Position numbers and translations under genes: made by a program. From Diphasiastrum complanatum (Eukaryota > Streptophyta > Lycopodiopsida > Lycopodiales > Lycopodiaceae), in the NCBI GenBank assembly GCA_029204225.1, contig CM055095.1:75721672-75785671 (forward strand): DNA of 64,000 nt, in the 5' to 3' direction. Under the pieces are notes generated by a model. It ran no database searches and was not told the origin of the DNA. It saw nothing but the letters and a program-made list of their open reading frames with translations. This document shows, piece after piece, positions 46,291 to 57,690 of the stretch (position 1 is its first letter; every line of letters starts with the position of its first letter).

Positions 46291-47000
46291 TGGTCCATTG
46301 GACTCGTGATCCATCAAAACCATGAATTTAGATCCATACAGATAATGTCTCTAGATCTTTAATGCATGGATGACAACAAAATGTTCATTCTCATAAGTAG
46401 AATATCTACTGCTGGGTCCAACTTCTTACTTTCGAAAGCCACAGGTCTACCATCCTTGTAAAGGACTGCACCCATCGCATAGTCACTAGCATCGGTTTCC
46501 ACCAAGAAAGGTCTGCTAGGGTCCACTATGTGTAAGATAGGGGCTGTAGACACTAACATCTTCAAAGCCTCAAAGCTTTGATTAAGTTCATCAGTCCATG
46601 TAACAGGTGGACTAATTTCTGAACCCCTTCCGGCCTTCTTCTTATTATCCTTTTTGGTTTTTCTTTTGGCTCTCTTCACTCCCTTAAGAAGATTCGTTAA
46701 AGGCAATGCAATTAAGATACAATCTTTAATGAATTTATGGGAAAATCTTGTGAAGCCCAAAACAAAAATTTAACTTCCCTAATGGTTTTCAGGCCAATCA
46801 CGAACTTTCTGGACTTATCGTAATCAATCTCAAGACCTAAGAGCTCCCCAAGGAGACTTATTGGGCCTAATGTGGCCCTTACATAATAACTCCTTAAGTT
46901 GACTAACAACTTCATCTTCTTCCTTAGGGATCATTCTATAGGGAAAAAATGATAAGGGAGGGCTATCGAGAGCATTTTGAGAGTAAAGGCTCCAAAGGTT
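46291..47000 (-). pseudogene. Gypsy RT-RNase H fragment joined to gag
   Basis: Minus strand: RT start YRMIPKEEDEVVSQLKELL, KGHIRPNKSPWG (46950-46870); a deletion removes the catalytic palm; KFVIGLKTIREVK and the RNase H part WTDELNQSFEALKML, LVETDASDYAMGAVLYKDG and VAFESKKLDP follow. The RNase H ends in KFMVLMDHESN at about 46320 and runs without a break into the gag of the preceding entry, an order (pol before gag) not found in an intact element. Confidence 0.8.
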
Positions 47001-47390
47001 CGTCATTCTCCAAAGCTCTCCTTCTTTTCTGATTGATATATCTTTTTCGTTTTGATGTTATGTTTCTTTCCTTTTTGGCTTTTTCATACCTTGAAGTCCA
47101 CTTTTCCATATATCCACAATTATATAGTATGAACGTGTCAATTTTTTCTTTTAATTGAGATGAAATTAAAGTCTCATTTCCACACCAATTCCTTGTGGTA
47201 TTTCACCCTTAACACGTTCATCTTCTTCTTCACACCACTTTTTTGAACTTGCAGGATGCAATTGTGAGATTATTTCAGTGATATAAAACAAAGATTCTTG
47301 TACAAGCCAACTTTCTGCAATGTTGCCTTCTGGCCTTGTCTTTTGTCTGACAAAGCCCTTCAAAACTTACATAAAATGCTCAAGGTAGAA
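47001..47390. other. No gene seen
   Basis: AT-rich stretch between gypsy RT fragment and a solo LTR. The minus-strand open frame 47166-47363 has no recognised motif. Confidence 0.3.
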
Positions 47391-48168
47391 TGTAGGGTGT
47401 ATCAAGTCGATGGTGAACAACCCTCCGCCTATCAAAAGGGTTAGAACACATGGATAGGTAATCTAACTTAGACTAGTTGCTTATTTAGTTGATTCTACCC
47501 TAACTAACTCTACCCCACTCTAACTCTGACTCCAACCTAGCATTAGCATCATAGATAGAGGGTGAAAGGAGGGAGGAGAGAGAGAGGTGAGAGAGGGTAG
47601 CTCATGCGCTCACCATACCTACATTGGAGAAGCCATTGAAAAACATAAAATAAGAACAATGCAAAATGAGGAAATAACTGGCAATCACAACAATAGCAAA
47701 GCATGAAGGCATTAGCACATGAGGATGCTTGGATCTCCAAATTGGTAGAGTTTTCTCCTCTCTATTAGCATGTCAAATGAATTACAAAAGGTGTCTTTCT
47801 ATCTTTGGGGAGGCCCTTGCCCCTTGGTTTCTATTGCCTACTTCAAGAAGGTAGGATTGAAATTCTAACCCTTAAAAAAAAAACCATTCTAATCTATGGT
47901 GCACAAAGACACACACCCCACCTACTACCATTTCAATTTTGACCAAGCTTAGTTAACTTAAAATTTGGCCTTTTTAACATTATTTTAATTACATGGCCCA
48001 AAGTCTAGTTTATTCAGAATACATTATTTACAAATGCTCATCAGGCTATGGGCTTACACTAGCAGGACGACCCTTGCAACTTATTTTTTACTTCCGGTCA
48101 TTTTTATTTATGCGCATGGAATACTCACAACATGGTGTCCGACCTGAAGTAGTGCAGGTGCCTCGACA
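47391..48168 (-). repeat. LTR family T, probably solo
   Basis: 778 bp, starts TGTCGAGGCACC and ends CACCCTACA in minus sense. Matches 1951-2352 at its first half and 27805-28302 at its second half, so together they define a family with a ~780-bp LTR. No primer site or polypurine tract adjoins it. Flanks GTAGA (47385) and GTAGG (48169) may be a degraded target duplication. Confidence 0.75.
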
Positions 48169-48279
48169 GTAGGGTGGTTAGTATGGGCCTCGGGTTTAGC
48201 GGTGACACTTTATTAAGTGACCGATAATGTCGTCCATATATTCAATGTGCACCAAACTATGATTATCTTTCTACGAAAA

Positions 48280-48589
48280 AAACTTAACACCTTATGGACA
48301 TCCTTTATTCAAAATTTGAAGAAACAAAACGTTTCTATTTACAAAGCTTTGCTAGCTTTTAGCCCTTTGCCTGACAAAGATGTTCACGAACACGAAAGTC
48401 AAGAGACACAAAGCACTAGAGATTCGCGAACACTTGACGAGAAGACACGAACACGTGAACAAGAATCTTTTGCGGTCGAGCACAAGAAAGTCAAACGACG
48501 GAAATGAAACCAATGACGCGACACAAAAAATGTCGTGAAATCTTCTCTGACCTCACACTCCAAAGAGTACCAACAAGAATAAACCTTTG
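48280..48589 (+). repeat. Copia A 5' LTR, outer (U3) part
   Basis: The minus strand of this stretch matches the plus strand at 57195-57345 (AAAGCTAGCAAAGCTTTG, GAAACGTTTTGTTTCTTCA, GTTCGTGAACAT). In the intact order it would continue at 49434 going leftwards, see the inversion. Confidence 0.6.
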
Positions 48590-49434
48590 CCCTTGAGTAT
48601 CAGTGATGTCTTAACTTTCCAAGCTAGAAAGTTAGATCCTAAAGAATCAAGAATTGTGCAGATCTTGCTCTGCATGCTGCTGATTGAAGCCATTGCTTAT
48701 GAAGTCTGTTCCCTCGTTGATGGTTGTTTGTCTGAATGCTAGGCCTCTTGGATCTGATAGCTTCTTGACTATGTCAGATTATGACATGATAGGCAGAGTC
48801 TGATACCATTGATGCGTGGAAGTAGTTTTGTGAAACAGTCGAAAAATTGTCGCGAAGACGAAGCAACCACGACTCTATACGATTCGATGGAGTTCAGATG
48901 TGGTCGCTAGACACTGCCAGCTGAATCACTCCTACAATCCTCCAGAATGTAGTCAAGCACTACTGATCTACGTTTATATATTAATGCAACATTCAACAAA
49001 TACAACCAATGTGTGAAATTGAAATGAATGGGAAAATCAGACACACTAATAACAACAGATACATTTGCATTCAAGATCATACATCATAAATTGATATGTA
49101 CACAATGGCTACATGATCATCTATTTATTTTCTCTGATTCTTCAAGCACTGCATGCAAATTCACGTAGTGGTTGATCACAGAACTCGTCTCGCACGTAGG
49201 TGGACCTCTTGTCTGTATTTCGTCTTGATTGCTTACTAGCATCAGACTACTTCATGCTTGCTTTGTCAAGTATCATCCAGTAAGTATATAGTCGCTCTAT
49301 GTAACTTTTTAAGATTAGAGTAATTAAGCATCAACAACTAAACAGGAGATTACAAGAGTGCAGATTAGCCTCGACCTAGAGTGTATCTGATGACATCATG
49401 CCATCAGATCAGACATCTGTACATCTGGGTACTT
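48590..49434 (-). repeat. Inverted block of copia A: rest of 5' LTR, PBS and gag start
   Basis: On the minus strand, from 49434: LTR R/U5-like sequence to 48810 (homologous to 57180-56334 and, inverted, to 51882-52180), then the primer site AATGGTATCAGACTC (48810-48796), then the gag start codon at 48693-48691 followed by MASISSMQSKICTILDS and LAWKVKTSLILKGKG. The gag stops dead at 48590; its continuation (WVDGTEEMPK) is on the plus strand at 49440. The block is therefore flipped relative to the rest of its element. Confidence 0.85.
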
Positions 49435-50390
49435 GTACGATCTTGGGTGGATGGCACAGAAGAGATGCCTAAGACATCAGACAAGGAGCTACGCGAGTGG
49501 AGAGAGAAAAATGACAAAGCAGTAGCCTTGTTGTCTTCATCCATCGAAGATAGTCTCACACTTGACCTGGCTACACTCTCCAAAGCTAAGGAGATGTGGA
49601 ATGCATTGCTCACAAGATTTCTGACGAAATCAAGAAGTCAAATCATTATGCTGGAAGATCAGCTGACGAATTTACAATGGGATGAAAAAGACCTCACTTC
49701 TTTCATGAGAAAAATGAAGGATCTATTTCTATCACTACATAAATCTAGAGCAGAGAATGTAGTGTCAACTGAGAAGCAGCTCACCTACCTGTTGAGAGCC
49801 TTACCCAGATCATTCCAGGAGACAACGAGAACCCTGCCCGCGAAAGATCCTACCATGAACCTCAAAAAGACGATTGTCGAGATTCGAGAGGAAGTCACAA
49901 GGATGGTTCTGACCAGGCCCTCTACGGCAATAGAGAAAAATCCAAGAAACAATTTAAGCCTAAGAGGGAGTCAAATCAGAGGTAGGATCGTGATCAACAA
50001 GTAGAGGGGACCAGTAGAGGCAACTGGAATAGCAAAGAGAGGTCGAAGTAGCAAGGTACAGACAAGAAGACTTGCATGAGATATAGAAGAGACGGGCATA
50101 CAGTAGATACATGTTGGCTCAATTCCAAGATTGAGTGTATCCACTGCCACAAGAAGGGTCACGCAGCCGTGGATTGCCGCCTGAACCCAAGAAACAAATC
50201 AGCACAGAACAGACAGGAGAACAACAACAGTTCATCCTACATTGAGGTGCCCGAGAGCTCAAAAATGGGCAAAGAAAGATTGAACAGAAACTGTTCGACC
50301 GTCTATATTCGTGAAGACGTGTGTGCAACATCAACATCTGACACACATGAGGTGATCCTAGCTCAAGAGCCACCTCACACTTCGTGACAT
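49435..50390 (+). pseudogene. Copia A gag, remainder, with two zinc knuckles
   Basis: WVDGTEEMPKTSDKELREW begins abruptly at 49440; then SIEDSLTLDLATLSKAKEMW and LEDQLTNLQWDEKDLTSFM correspond to the minus-strand gag at 56225-55550. Zinc knuckles CMRYRRDGHTVDTC (first Cys pair lost) and CIHCHKKGHAAVDC at 50074-50175. Several frame changes near 49890-50080. Confidence 0.85.
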
Positions 50391-51880
50391 CAAGATGAAT
50401 CATGTCTAATTTCAGAAGTGCAGATCCGTCAAGATTCATAGTTCTTGGAGATGGATCTAAATATCAAGTGAATGGTATTGGTTCACCATGGCTCAACACC
50501 AACGACAGAGACAGACGACTCGAAGATGTTCTGTTTGTGCCTACGCTATAGCAAGACTTGCTTTCTGTAGAAAGAACAGCATATGCAAGGATGCGTGTGA
50601 CGTTTTCTGATGAAGCATGCAATGTGATTGACGCAAGTACCAGTACATTGATCGCTAAAGACAGTAGGAAAGGAAATCTATACCATCTGAAGGTACACCT
50701 ACCTGAAGATCAGGTGCATCAGACTCATGATGACTCGCCAGACACTCTGTGGCATAGAAGACTCTGCCACATGAGCTCAATGGCGCTTTATCAAGCAAGC
50801 CATCATGGAGCGATAACAAGGGTCAGCATCTTGAATGCAACCAGTTGAACCACCTGTGATGCATGTTTGAAGGGCAAGATGTCACGCATTCCATTCATCA
50901 AAGACTCCTACAGAACGACTAAGATTCTGGAGTTAGTGCATCCTGACATCTGTGGACCATTCAATGTGATCTCAGTAGGAGGTTCAAAGTATTATATAAC
51001 CTTCATTGATGACTATAGCAAATTTGTCATAGTGTATTTTATTCAGAATAGATCTGAAGCACTTGATAAATTCACAGAATATGTGAATTGGAATGAGAGA
51101 TGTACAAGCAACAAGGTTAAGCGGATAAGGACAGATCGAGGTGGCGAATACATCTCGAATCGTTTCACTGACTTCTGCAATGATCATGGTATCATTCATA
51201 GAAAGACTGCAGCCTACACACTGCAGCACAATGGTGTTGCAGAAAGAAAGAACAGGACCCTGATGGAAGCAGCCAGATGCATGATGGCCTACTCGAGGGC
51301 TCCAAGGGTATTGTGGGCTGAAGCAATAGCTACAGTCGCATACATCCAGAATAGAACAGGCAAGTCTAGTATCCCTCACACACGACACCACACGAGTTAT
51401 GATGGGGTAGAAAGCCCAACTTGTCTCATGTCAGAATCTTTGGTTGTGCAGCTTATGCACATATTCCTGATAAGCTTCAAAAGAAGCTTGATGAGAAAGC
51501 TGAGCAGGGATTTCTGGTGGGTTATGACAACAATTTGTCATACTACAAAGTCTACAAGCCAGACATGACCATTGTGAAAACAGTGAGAGATGTCAGATTT
51601 GATGAGAGCAGGACAATGGCCAATGACGATCCTGTCAGCTATGAAGTTCTGGGGAGACAGTACTGTGACCTGCCGCAAGTGATAGAGGGAACAGAGGACA
51701 AACACAAAAACGAAAATTTTTGAGTCGTCTCCCATTCGAGTGACGAATCTGAAGAAGAAAGATTCGAGAGGCAGCCTGCTACCACAGTTCCTATAAACCA
51801 AGATGGTTCCGGACCGAGTAGAGCAAACAAAGGCAAAGGCATTGTTGTCCCAAGAGGGAAGCTCAATCAAAAAAAATCAA
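50391..51880 (+). pseudogene. Copia A protease remnant and integrase; RT and RNase H deleted
   Basis: The protease active site is missing; only its end (RFIVLGDGSKYQVNGIGS) remains at 50420. GAG-pre-integrase: LWHRRLCHMSSMALYQA and CDACLKGKMSRIPF. The integrase core: VHPDICGPF, TFIDDYSKF, RIRTDRGGEYISNRF and HNGVAERKNRTLMEAAR, all three acidic residues present. C-end FGCAAYAHIPDKL, GFLVGYDNNLSYYKVY to 51830 (DGSGPSRANKGKG). At about 51881 the sequence passes directly into the middle of the 3' LTR, so RT, RNase H and the LTR start are gone. Confidence 0.9.
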
Positions 51881-52180
51881 TAGATGATCATGTAGCCATT
51901 GTGCACATGTCAGTTTATGATGCATGATCTTGAATGCAAATGTATCTGCTGTTATTGGTGTGTCTGATTCTCCCATTCATTTCAATTCCACACATTGGTT
52001 GTATTTGTTGAATGCTGCATTAATTTATAAATGTAGATCAGCAATGCCTGACTACATTCTGGAGGATTGTAGGAGTGATTCAACTGGCAGTGTCCAGCGA
52101 CCACATCTGAACTCCATCCAAATCGTATAGAGTTGTGGTTGCTTCGTGGTCGCGACTGTTTCACGATTTCTTCTTTCATC
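51881..52180 (+). repeat. Copia A 3' LTR, truncated at its start
   Basis: Reverse complement of 48810-49120: GATGATCATGTAGCCATTGTG, CATTCTGGAGGATTGTAGGAG, CACATCTGAACTCCATC and TATAGAGTTGTGGTTGCTTCG all pair. Ends near TTTCATCA at about 52180, where the U1 sequence begins. Confidence 0.85.
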
Positions 52181-53255
52181 AAAATTGGGCTATCCAGGTC
52201 CAAAATTTGTGGGGAAATAGGTGGCCTAACATCGCCATTCTATGGCACACTCGGGCCATTGGAAGTTGGTCTTCCATCTTTGTTGATGCTAGGGCTGTGG
52301 TGGGATCAAAAAATGGTGGCGGCAAGAAGTTGTCCCACCTAGTTGGAACTCGCAGCAAAAATTCTAAGTCTCGGACGAATTCAACTGTCGCGCGGACTGT
52401 TGGATCTGGGCATGTAAGATATTTGTTTGAAAATTGGACTAGAGCCCTTTTGGCATCTACGTGTATACCCCACCCGTGCTCAGAATAGATCTTTGGCCAG
52501 TTTAATGTTTGGAGGGTGATCTGGTCCAAAGGAGTTCAACACTCCGCCCATTTGCATCTGCATGGAATGGGGATGAATTGTGGATTTGCACGCAGTTGGC
52601 TTGAACTAGTCATGTAAGCCCTAATGGTCCAATGTATCATTCTCAAATGTGCATGTCGCCATGCATGTTGCGGACCCAATGCCAAAATACAGGCGATCTC
52701 ATTGCCCTTGATCTCTTTGGTAGACACTGATATCTGATAGCCGCCATGTGAGGATTCATGTAAAAACTGGACTAGGAAATCCTCGATTTTGTCCTCCACA
52801 TTTTTTGGCTTGCCAAATGTGCGGTTGGCAGATATGGAATGAGAGCTCTAGGAGGTGGATGCCTATTTCTCTCCCCTACTCTTCATGGGCTTTGTCGTGC
52901 GCCTCGGCTTGTGTCAAGGCCTTGGTCCTAGCCTTGATCTTCAATAGCAGTCCCTACTATGTTGAATCTGTGATCGTGGCTTGAACTTGTTTGGGTAACA
53001 TCGAATTTGGGTGGTGTTAGAATCATTATCGGGGCCGGTTGTGGTTGTTGCACTATATGCTATTGACAGGCCTTGAGAGCAACCTTTGCCTGTGCTAGTT
53101 CTTGGATGGCATTCCGACGATAATTGTCAAAACTTATTTGGTAGCCATCCAACATTTTTCAGTACAGATTCACCTGCTGCGTTAGGAAATTCATCTCGTG
53201 TTGGCTGAGAGGACGGTTGGTGGGGATGGGCTAGGCTAACCAAGCAGTTTTCTCT
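52180..53255 (-). pseudogene. Unrecognised protein family U1, copy 2
   Basis: Longer than copy 1. N to C on the minus strand: RPLSQHEMNFLTQQVNLY and MLDGYQISFDNYRRNAIQE (53215-53110), a Pro/Gln-rich segment, SANRTFGKPKNVEDKIEDFL (52840-52780), ISVSTKEIKGNEIACILALG, TIRAYMTSSSQLR, then after a stop DQITLQTLNWPKIYSE, YLTCPDPTVRATVEFVRDLE, RVPTRWDNFLPPPF and MLGHLFPHKFWTWIAQF at 52180. Residue spacing matches copy 1 over roughly 190 aligned positions. Bounded by truncated copia A elements on both sides, so both ends may be missing. Function unknown. Confidence 0.6.
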
Positions 53256-54900
53256 TGCATCGTCCTAGAGAAATGCCCAGCTCTCATCACTGTAGGAAAG
53301 CATCTGGAACTTTGCATCATGAGAATAACACAATCCAAAATCTTTCATTAATTGAAGATATTGCAAAATTCATTTTGCAATCTTCCAATGAGTCAAGCTT
53401 GGATTCGTACAAAATTTTTTCATCTTGAACACGACATAAACAATGTAAGGACGTGTGTTATCTGCAAGGTACATCAGAGATCCGATCAGCATTATGTATG
53501 GTGTCTGTTGCATCAATTCTCTTTCTTCTTCAGTCTTTGGACAATCTTCATTCGTCAAGACTGTTCCTACAAGAATTGGATTATTTGCTCCTTTGCAATT
53601 CAGCATCCCGAAATCTTCTAAGGTCTTCTGGGTATTTCGACTAATGAAGATATAATTTACCTCCCTCATAGTCCCTGTCATCTGTAAGCCAAGATAACAT
53701 CTGGCTTCTCCCAAGTCTACAATCTCAAAATGTTTTGAGAAATCATACTTCACCTCAGCAATAAGCTCCTCACTCTTGTAGAGTATCAGAGTGTCATCCA
53801 CATATACAGCTACAATGATGATCTTCTCATCTGTGATTTTTACATAAACATTGGAATCAGCTATTAGCAGCTTGAATCCTAAGGATTTCAAGGCTTGATC
53901 TTTTTTTTTATACCATTGTCACACTAATTGCTTCAAACCGTAGATACTCTTGTGCATTCTACATGCATAAGTAGGAAGTGAATTCGAGATGTAGCATGGG
54001 GGTTGATCCATGTAGACTTTTTCATCTAGTTTACCATGCAAGAAGGTTGTCTTCTCGTCCAATGTGAATCCTGAGATCATAAGCAGCTGCATATGCAAAT
54101 AGTAAACGTAGAGACAAATGTTTCATGATAGGAGAGAAGGTCTCAGCATAGTCAATACCATATCTCTGAGAAAATCCCTTCGCTACAAGTCTTGCTTTAT
54201 ACTTTGAGATATCTCCATCCGGTCCATACTTCAGCTTGTATACCCACTTGCATTTTACAGTCCTTCGCTTATATGGTAATGGTTTCAATGTCCATACCTG
54301 ATTCTTCCTCATGGATTCCATCTCCTCTTTCATGGCTTGGATCCATTTGTCTTTCTCTGAACATTCAATTGCTTTCTCAAATGTATGTGGTTCACCACTA
54401 AATCCACAAAACTCTTCTAACGTAGAAGTTGAGCTGCCTTGCACAAATCTTGCTGGCACTTTTCATTCTCTTGTTGATCTTCTAGGAGATCCTCCTGGAA
54501 CTGCAATGTGCTTGTCTTTATCTGCTTCTGCTAGGTCTAGAACCATTTCGATTTACAGGTATTGTAGCAATAGACTGGCTTGCAATTTTTTCTTCGTTTG
54601 ATTCGTCACTCAAATGAGGTGCGACTCGAACATCTTCATCTGAGTGTTCGTCCTCTGTTCCCTCTGTCACAGTTGGTAGATCATAGTACTGTCTTCCAAG
54701 GACTTCATAACTGACAGGATAATCGTTGGCCATTGTTCTGCTCTCAACAAATTTGACATCTCTAACTGTCTTCACTGTGTTTGTCTCTGGTATATAGACT
54801 CTGTAGTATGACAAATTATTGTCATATCCTACAAGATATCCTTGTTCTAGCTTCTTTCGAAGCTTGTTAGGAACATGTGCATATGCTGCATAGCCAAAGA
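53256..54900 (-). pseudogene. Copia A second copy: integrase end, RT and partial RNase H
   Basis: YDNNLSYYRVYIPETN and RTMANDYPVSYEVLGRQYY (54820-54690) end the integrase. RT: KPLPYKRRTVKCKWVYKLKY, KYKARLVAKGFSQRYGIDYA, HGKLDEKVYMDQPP, then VYVDDTLILYKSEEL (catalytic DD intact, about 53815-53770) and IVDLGEARCYLGLQM. The RNase H begins QMLSYSDESWAF at about 53290 and is cut off at 53255 by family U1. Frame changes near 54450, 54030 and 53900. Confidence 0.9.
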
Positions 54901-56225
54901 TTCAAATATGTGTCAGATTGGGTTTTCTACCCCACCATAACTCATATCGTGTTGTGGAGGAACACTAGATTTTCCTGTCCTTTTCTGAATGTAAGAAGGT
55001 ATAGCTTCTACTTCAGCCCACAACACTCTTGGAGCCTTCGAATAGGCCATCATACATCTAGCAGCTTCTATTAGAGTCCTGTTCTTTCTGCAACACGTTG
55101 TACTACGGTGTGCAAGATGTAGTTCTTCTGTGAATGATTTCATGATCATTGCAGAAGTCAATGAATCGATTTGAGATGTATTCTCCACCTCAATCTGTTC
55201 TGATCTGCTTCACCTTACTTCCTGTAGGCAGTCGAATTTTCGTGATTCAATCTTTCTTCGCCCATCTTTGAGCTCTCTGGCTCCTCGACATAGGACAAAC
55301 TATTGTTGTTCTCCTGTCTGCTTTGAGCTAATTTGTTTCTTGGGTTCTGGCGGCAGTTCATGGCTACATGAGCCTTTTTATGATAGTGGATACACTCAAT
55401 TTTTGGATTTAGCCAACAGGAATGGATAGTATGTCCTTCACATTTGCATCTCATGCAAGTCTTCTTTTCTGCACCCTGTTGTTTTGACCTTCCTTTGTCC
55501 TTCTATTTGCCTTTGCTGGTTCCTTCTGCTTGTTGATCTCGACCATGCTTTCAATCTGACTCCCTCTTAGGCTTGAATTGTTTCTTTGTCTTTTCTTTGA
55601 TGTTGTAGAGAGCTTGGTCAGAAGCATCCTTGTGATCAAGGTGCTCTCGAGCCTCGACTTCTTCTCGAATCTCGACAACTGCTCTTTCGAGTGTCATTGT
55701 AGGATCCTTTGCTAGTAGCATTCTGGTTGTTTGGAAGGGTCTTGGTAAGGCTCTCAACAGATAAGTGAGCTGCTTTTCTGCTGATACTGTATTTTTTGCT
55801 CCAGAATTGTGTATTGAAAGGAATAGATCTTTCATCTTCCTAATAAAAGAAGTGAGGTCTTTACCATCCCACTACAGGTTTGTCAGCTGATCTTCAAGCA
55901 GTATTATCTGATTGCGTGATTTTGTCTGAAATCTTGTGAGTAGAGTATCCCACATCTCTTTTGCTTTAAAGAGTGTAGCCAGGTCGAGATTTAGGCTATC
56001 CTCAATGCATGATGATAACATGGCTACCACCTTGTCATTCTTCTCCCTCCATTCGGGTAGCTCCTTGCCTGTAGTTGTAGGCATCTCCTCGGTGCCATCT
56101 ACCCAGGGAAACAATTTTTCTCCCTTTAGTATCAGGGAGGTATTAATCTTCCATGCTAGGAAGTTAGATCCTGATGAATCGAGGACTGTACAGATCTTGG
56201 ATTGTATGCTGCTTATTGAAGCCAT
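54901..56225 (-). pseudogene. Copia A second copy: gag and internally deleted integrase
   Basis: Gag starts at 56225 (MASISSIQSKICTVLDS, LAWKINTSLILKGEKLF, WVDGTEEMPTTTGKELPEW) and carries knuckles CKCEGHTIHSCW and CIHYHKKAHVAMNC at 55440-55340. At about 55235 (STAYR) it jumps straight to the integrase (GSKVKQIRTDQ-type, then EIHLRSIHCLLQ in mixed frames), so protease and the first half of integrase are deleted. Integrase ends ARCMMAYSKAPRVLWAE (55040-54990). Confidence 0.88.
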
Positions 56226-56320
56226 TGTTGTGAATTGTGTTCACACTTGATAATGGTTCTTTGTTTGAATGCTTAGCCTCCTGGATCTGATAGCTTTTCG
56301 GCTATGTCAGACTATGACAG

Positions 56321-56332
56321 GCTCTGATACCA
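56321..56332 (-). promoter_or_regulatory. Primer binding site, initiator tRNA-Met type (copia A second copy)
   Basis: TGGTATCAGAGC in minus sense, one base after the LTR end TTTCTATCA. Confidence 0.88.
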
Positions 56333-56333
56333 C

Positions 56334-57345
56334 TGATAGAAATCACAAAAATGAAATTCTAATAAAATTCTGGTGATGAACTGATGGGAGTCTCTCAAAT
56401 GATTTGCGAAACTATTTTGTTCTAGAATAATCTATGTTCGAGAAGAATTCGCAAAACTTGAACGTGCTCTGTTATTGATTTTATTTTTTCTTTGCAAAGA
56501 TCAATTAGGCTTTGTAATGAAATGAAACAAAATGAATCGACACGAACTCTGATATTAATTGCACAAAGATCAGTTAGGCTGTGTAATGCAATGAGAAATG
56601 AAACGAAGCGAAGCAAAACACGAAGCAAAAACAGTCGCAAAGGAAATCAATTCGTGTGGAATTCAGATATGATTGCTGGTCATTGCCACAATCCTCCAGA
56701 ATATAGACAAACACTGCTGGTCTACGTTATAGATTAATTCAGCATTCAACAAGATTGAACTAGTGTGAGGAATTGAATTAGCAAGTGCATGAGATACATG
56801 CACAATAGCAGACAAAAATTTATTCGAGATCATACAACATTCAGAATATTATGTGCATAACAACTACAATATTATCTATTGATCCTCTTGTTTTTCAAGC
56901 ACTGTGTGACAGATCTACACAATGCATTGGCATGAGAGAAATACAATTTTCCCACGAATAATGTCTCGCTTACTAGCGGACTTCTTGGATTTGCTGATCC
57001 TCTCGCAAAAATTGTCTATAATCTGTATATTTTCATCTCACTATTTTATGCATCAAGCAGAATGTATATAGTTCGCAAACTTTTTTGTGTCGCGTCGAGT
57101 AACTTTTCTGATTAGACAGATTAGCCACGTCCTAAAGCACTTTTGCTGATGTCACAATATCAGATCAAATGTTTGTACTTCATGGTACTTGGTTGATCGT
57201 ATTGGTCCTTTGTGGAGCATGAATGATTTTCTGTCGCGAACAATTTTGTGTCATGTGTCGCAAAATGTTTACGAACATTTTCTCTTCATGGGTTGAAAGC
57301 TAACAAAGCTTTGGCAATTGAAACCTTTTGTTTCTTCATCGAACT
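56334..57345 (-). repeat. Copia A 5' LTR, second copy
   Basis: Ends TGTGATTTCTATCA at 56334 in minus sense. Homology with the first copy (48810-49434 and 48589-48280) shows that the LTR extends at least to 57345, about 1 kb. The outer part carries several TCGCGA/TCGCAA motifs. The outer terminus could not be fixed. Confidence 0.7.
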
Positions 57346-57690
57346 CCCCTCCAAGCAAGCCGTCCGACATACATCAAACTTGACCAACTCGAAGCTTCGT
57401 TACAAACGAGTAACATCCATTCCAAGCAAGCAGTCTAACCTACATCAGACTTAACCAACTGAAAGCTTCGTCACGAGCGTTGGAAGCCAACCTGGTGCCA
57501 TGCCAGACTGGACAGCCATAAACAAGTAACTTCCACCCAAGCAAGCCATCCAACTCAGCCGACAAATTAGAGCCCGTTCCCCAAGAGCTTAACCCATTCA
57601 CGTTCATGCAAGGAACACTCAGAACCACAAGCCGCGACAGATATGGAGACAACTAGTTCCTGGACCAAATGGTCCCGACAGCATACCACT
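57346..57690. repeat. Short tandem units built on CCAAGCAAGCC
   Basis: CCAAGCAAGC-GTC at 57351, 57421 and 57536, each followed by CAACT/TTGACCAACT and GCTTCGT-AC. Steps of about 70 and 115. No coding motif. Confidence 0.5.

Noticed and set aside
48217-48507. 96-residue charged plus-strand frame (48217-48507) as a host or new element gene
   Set aside because: Lies across the U3 of a copia LTR that is repeated at 57195-57345; non-coding.
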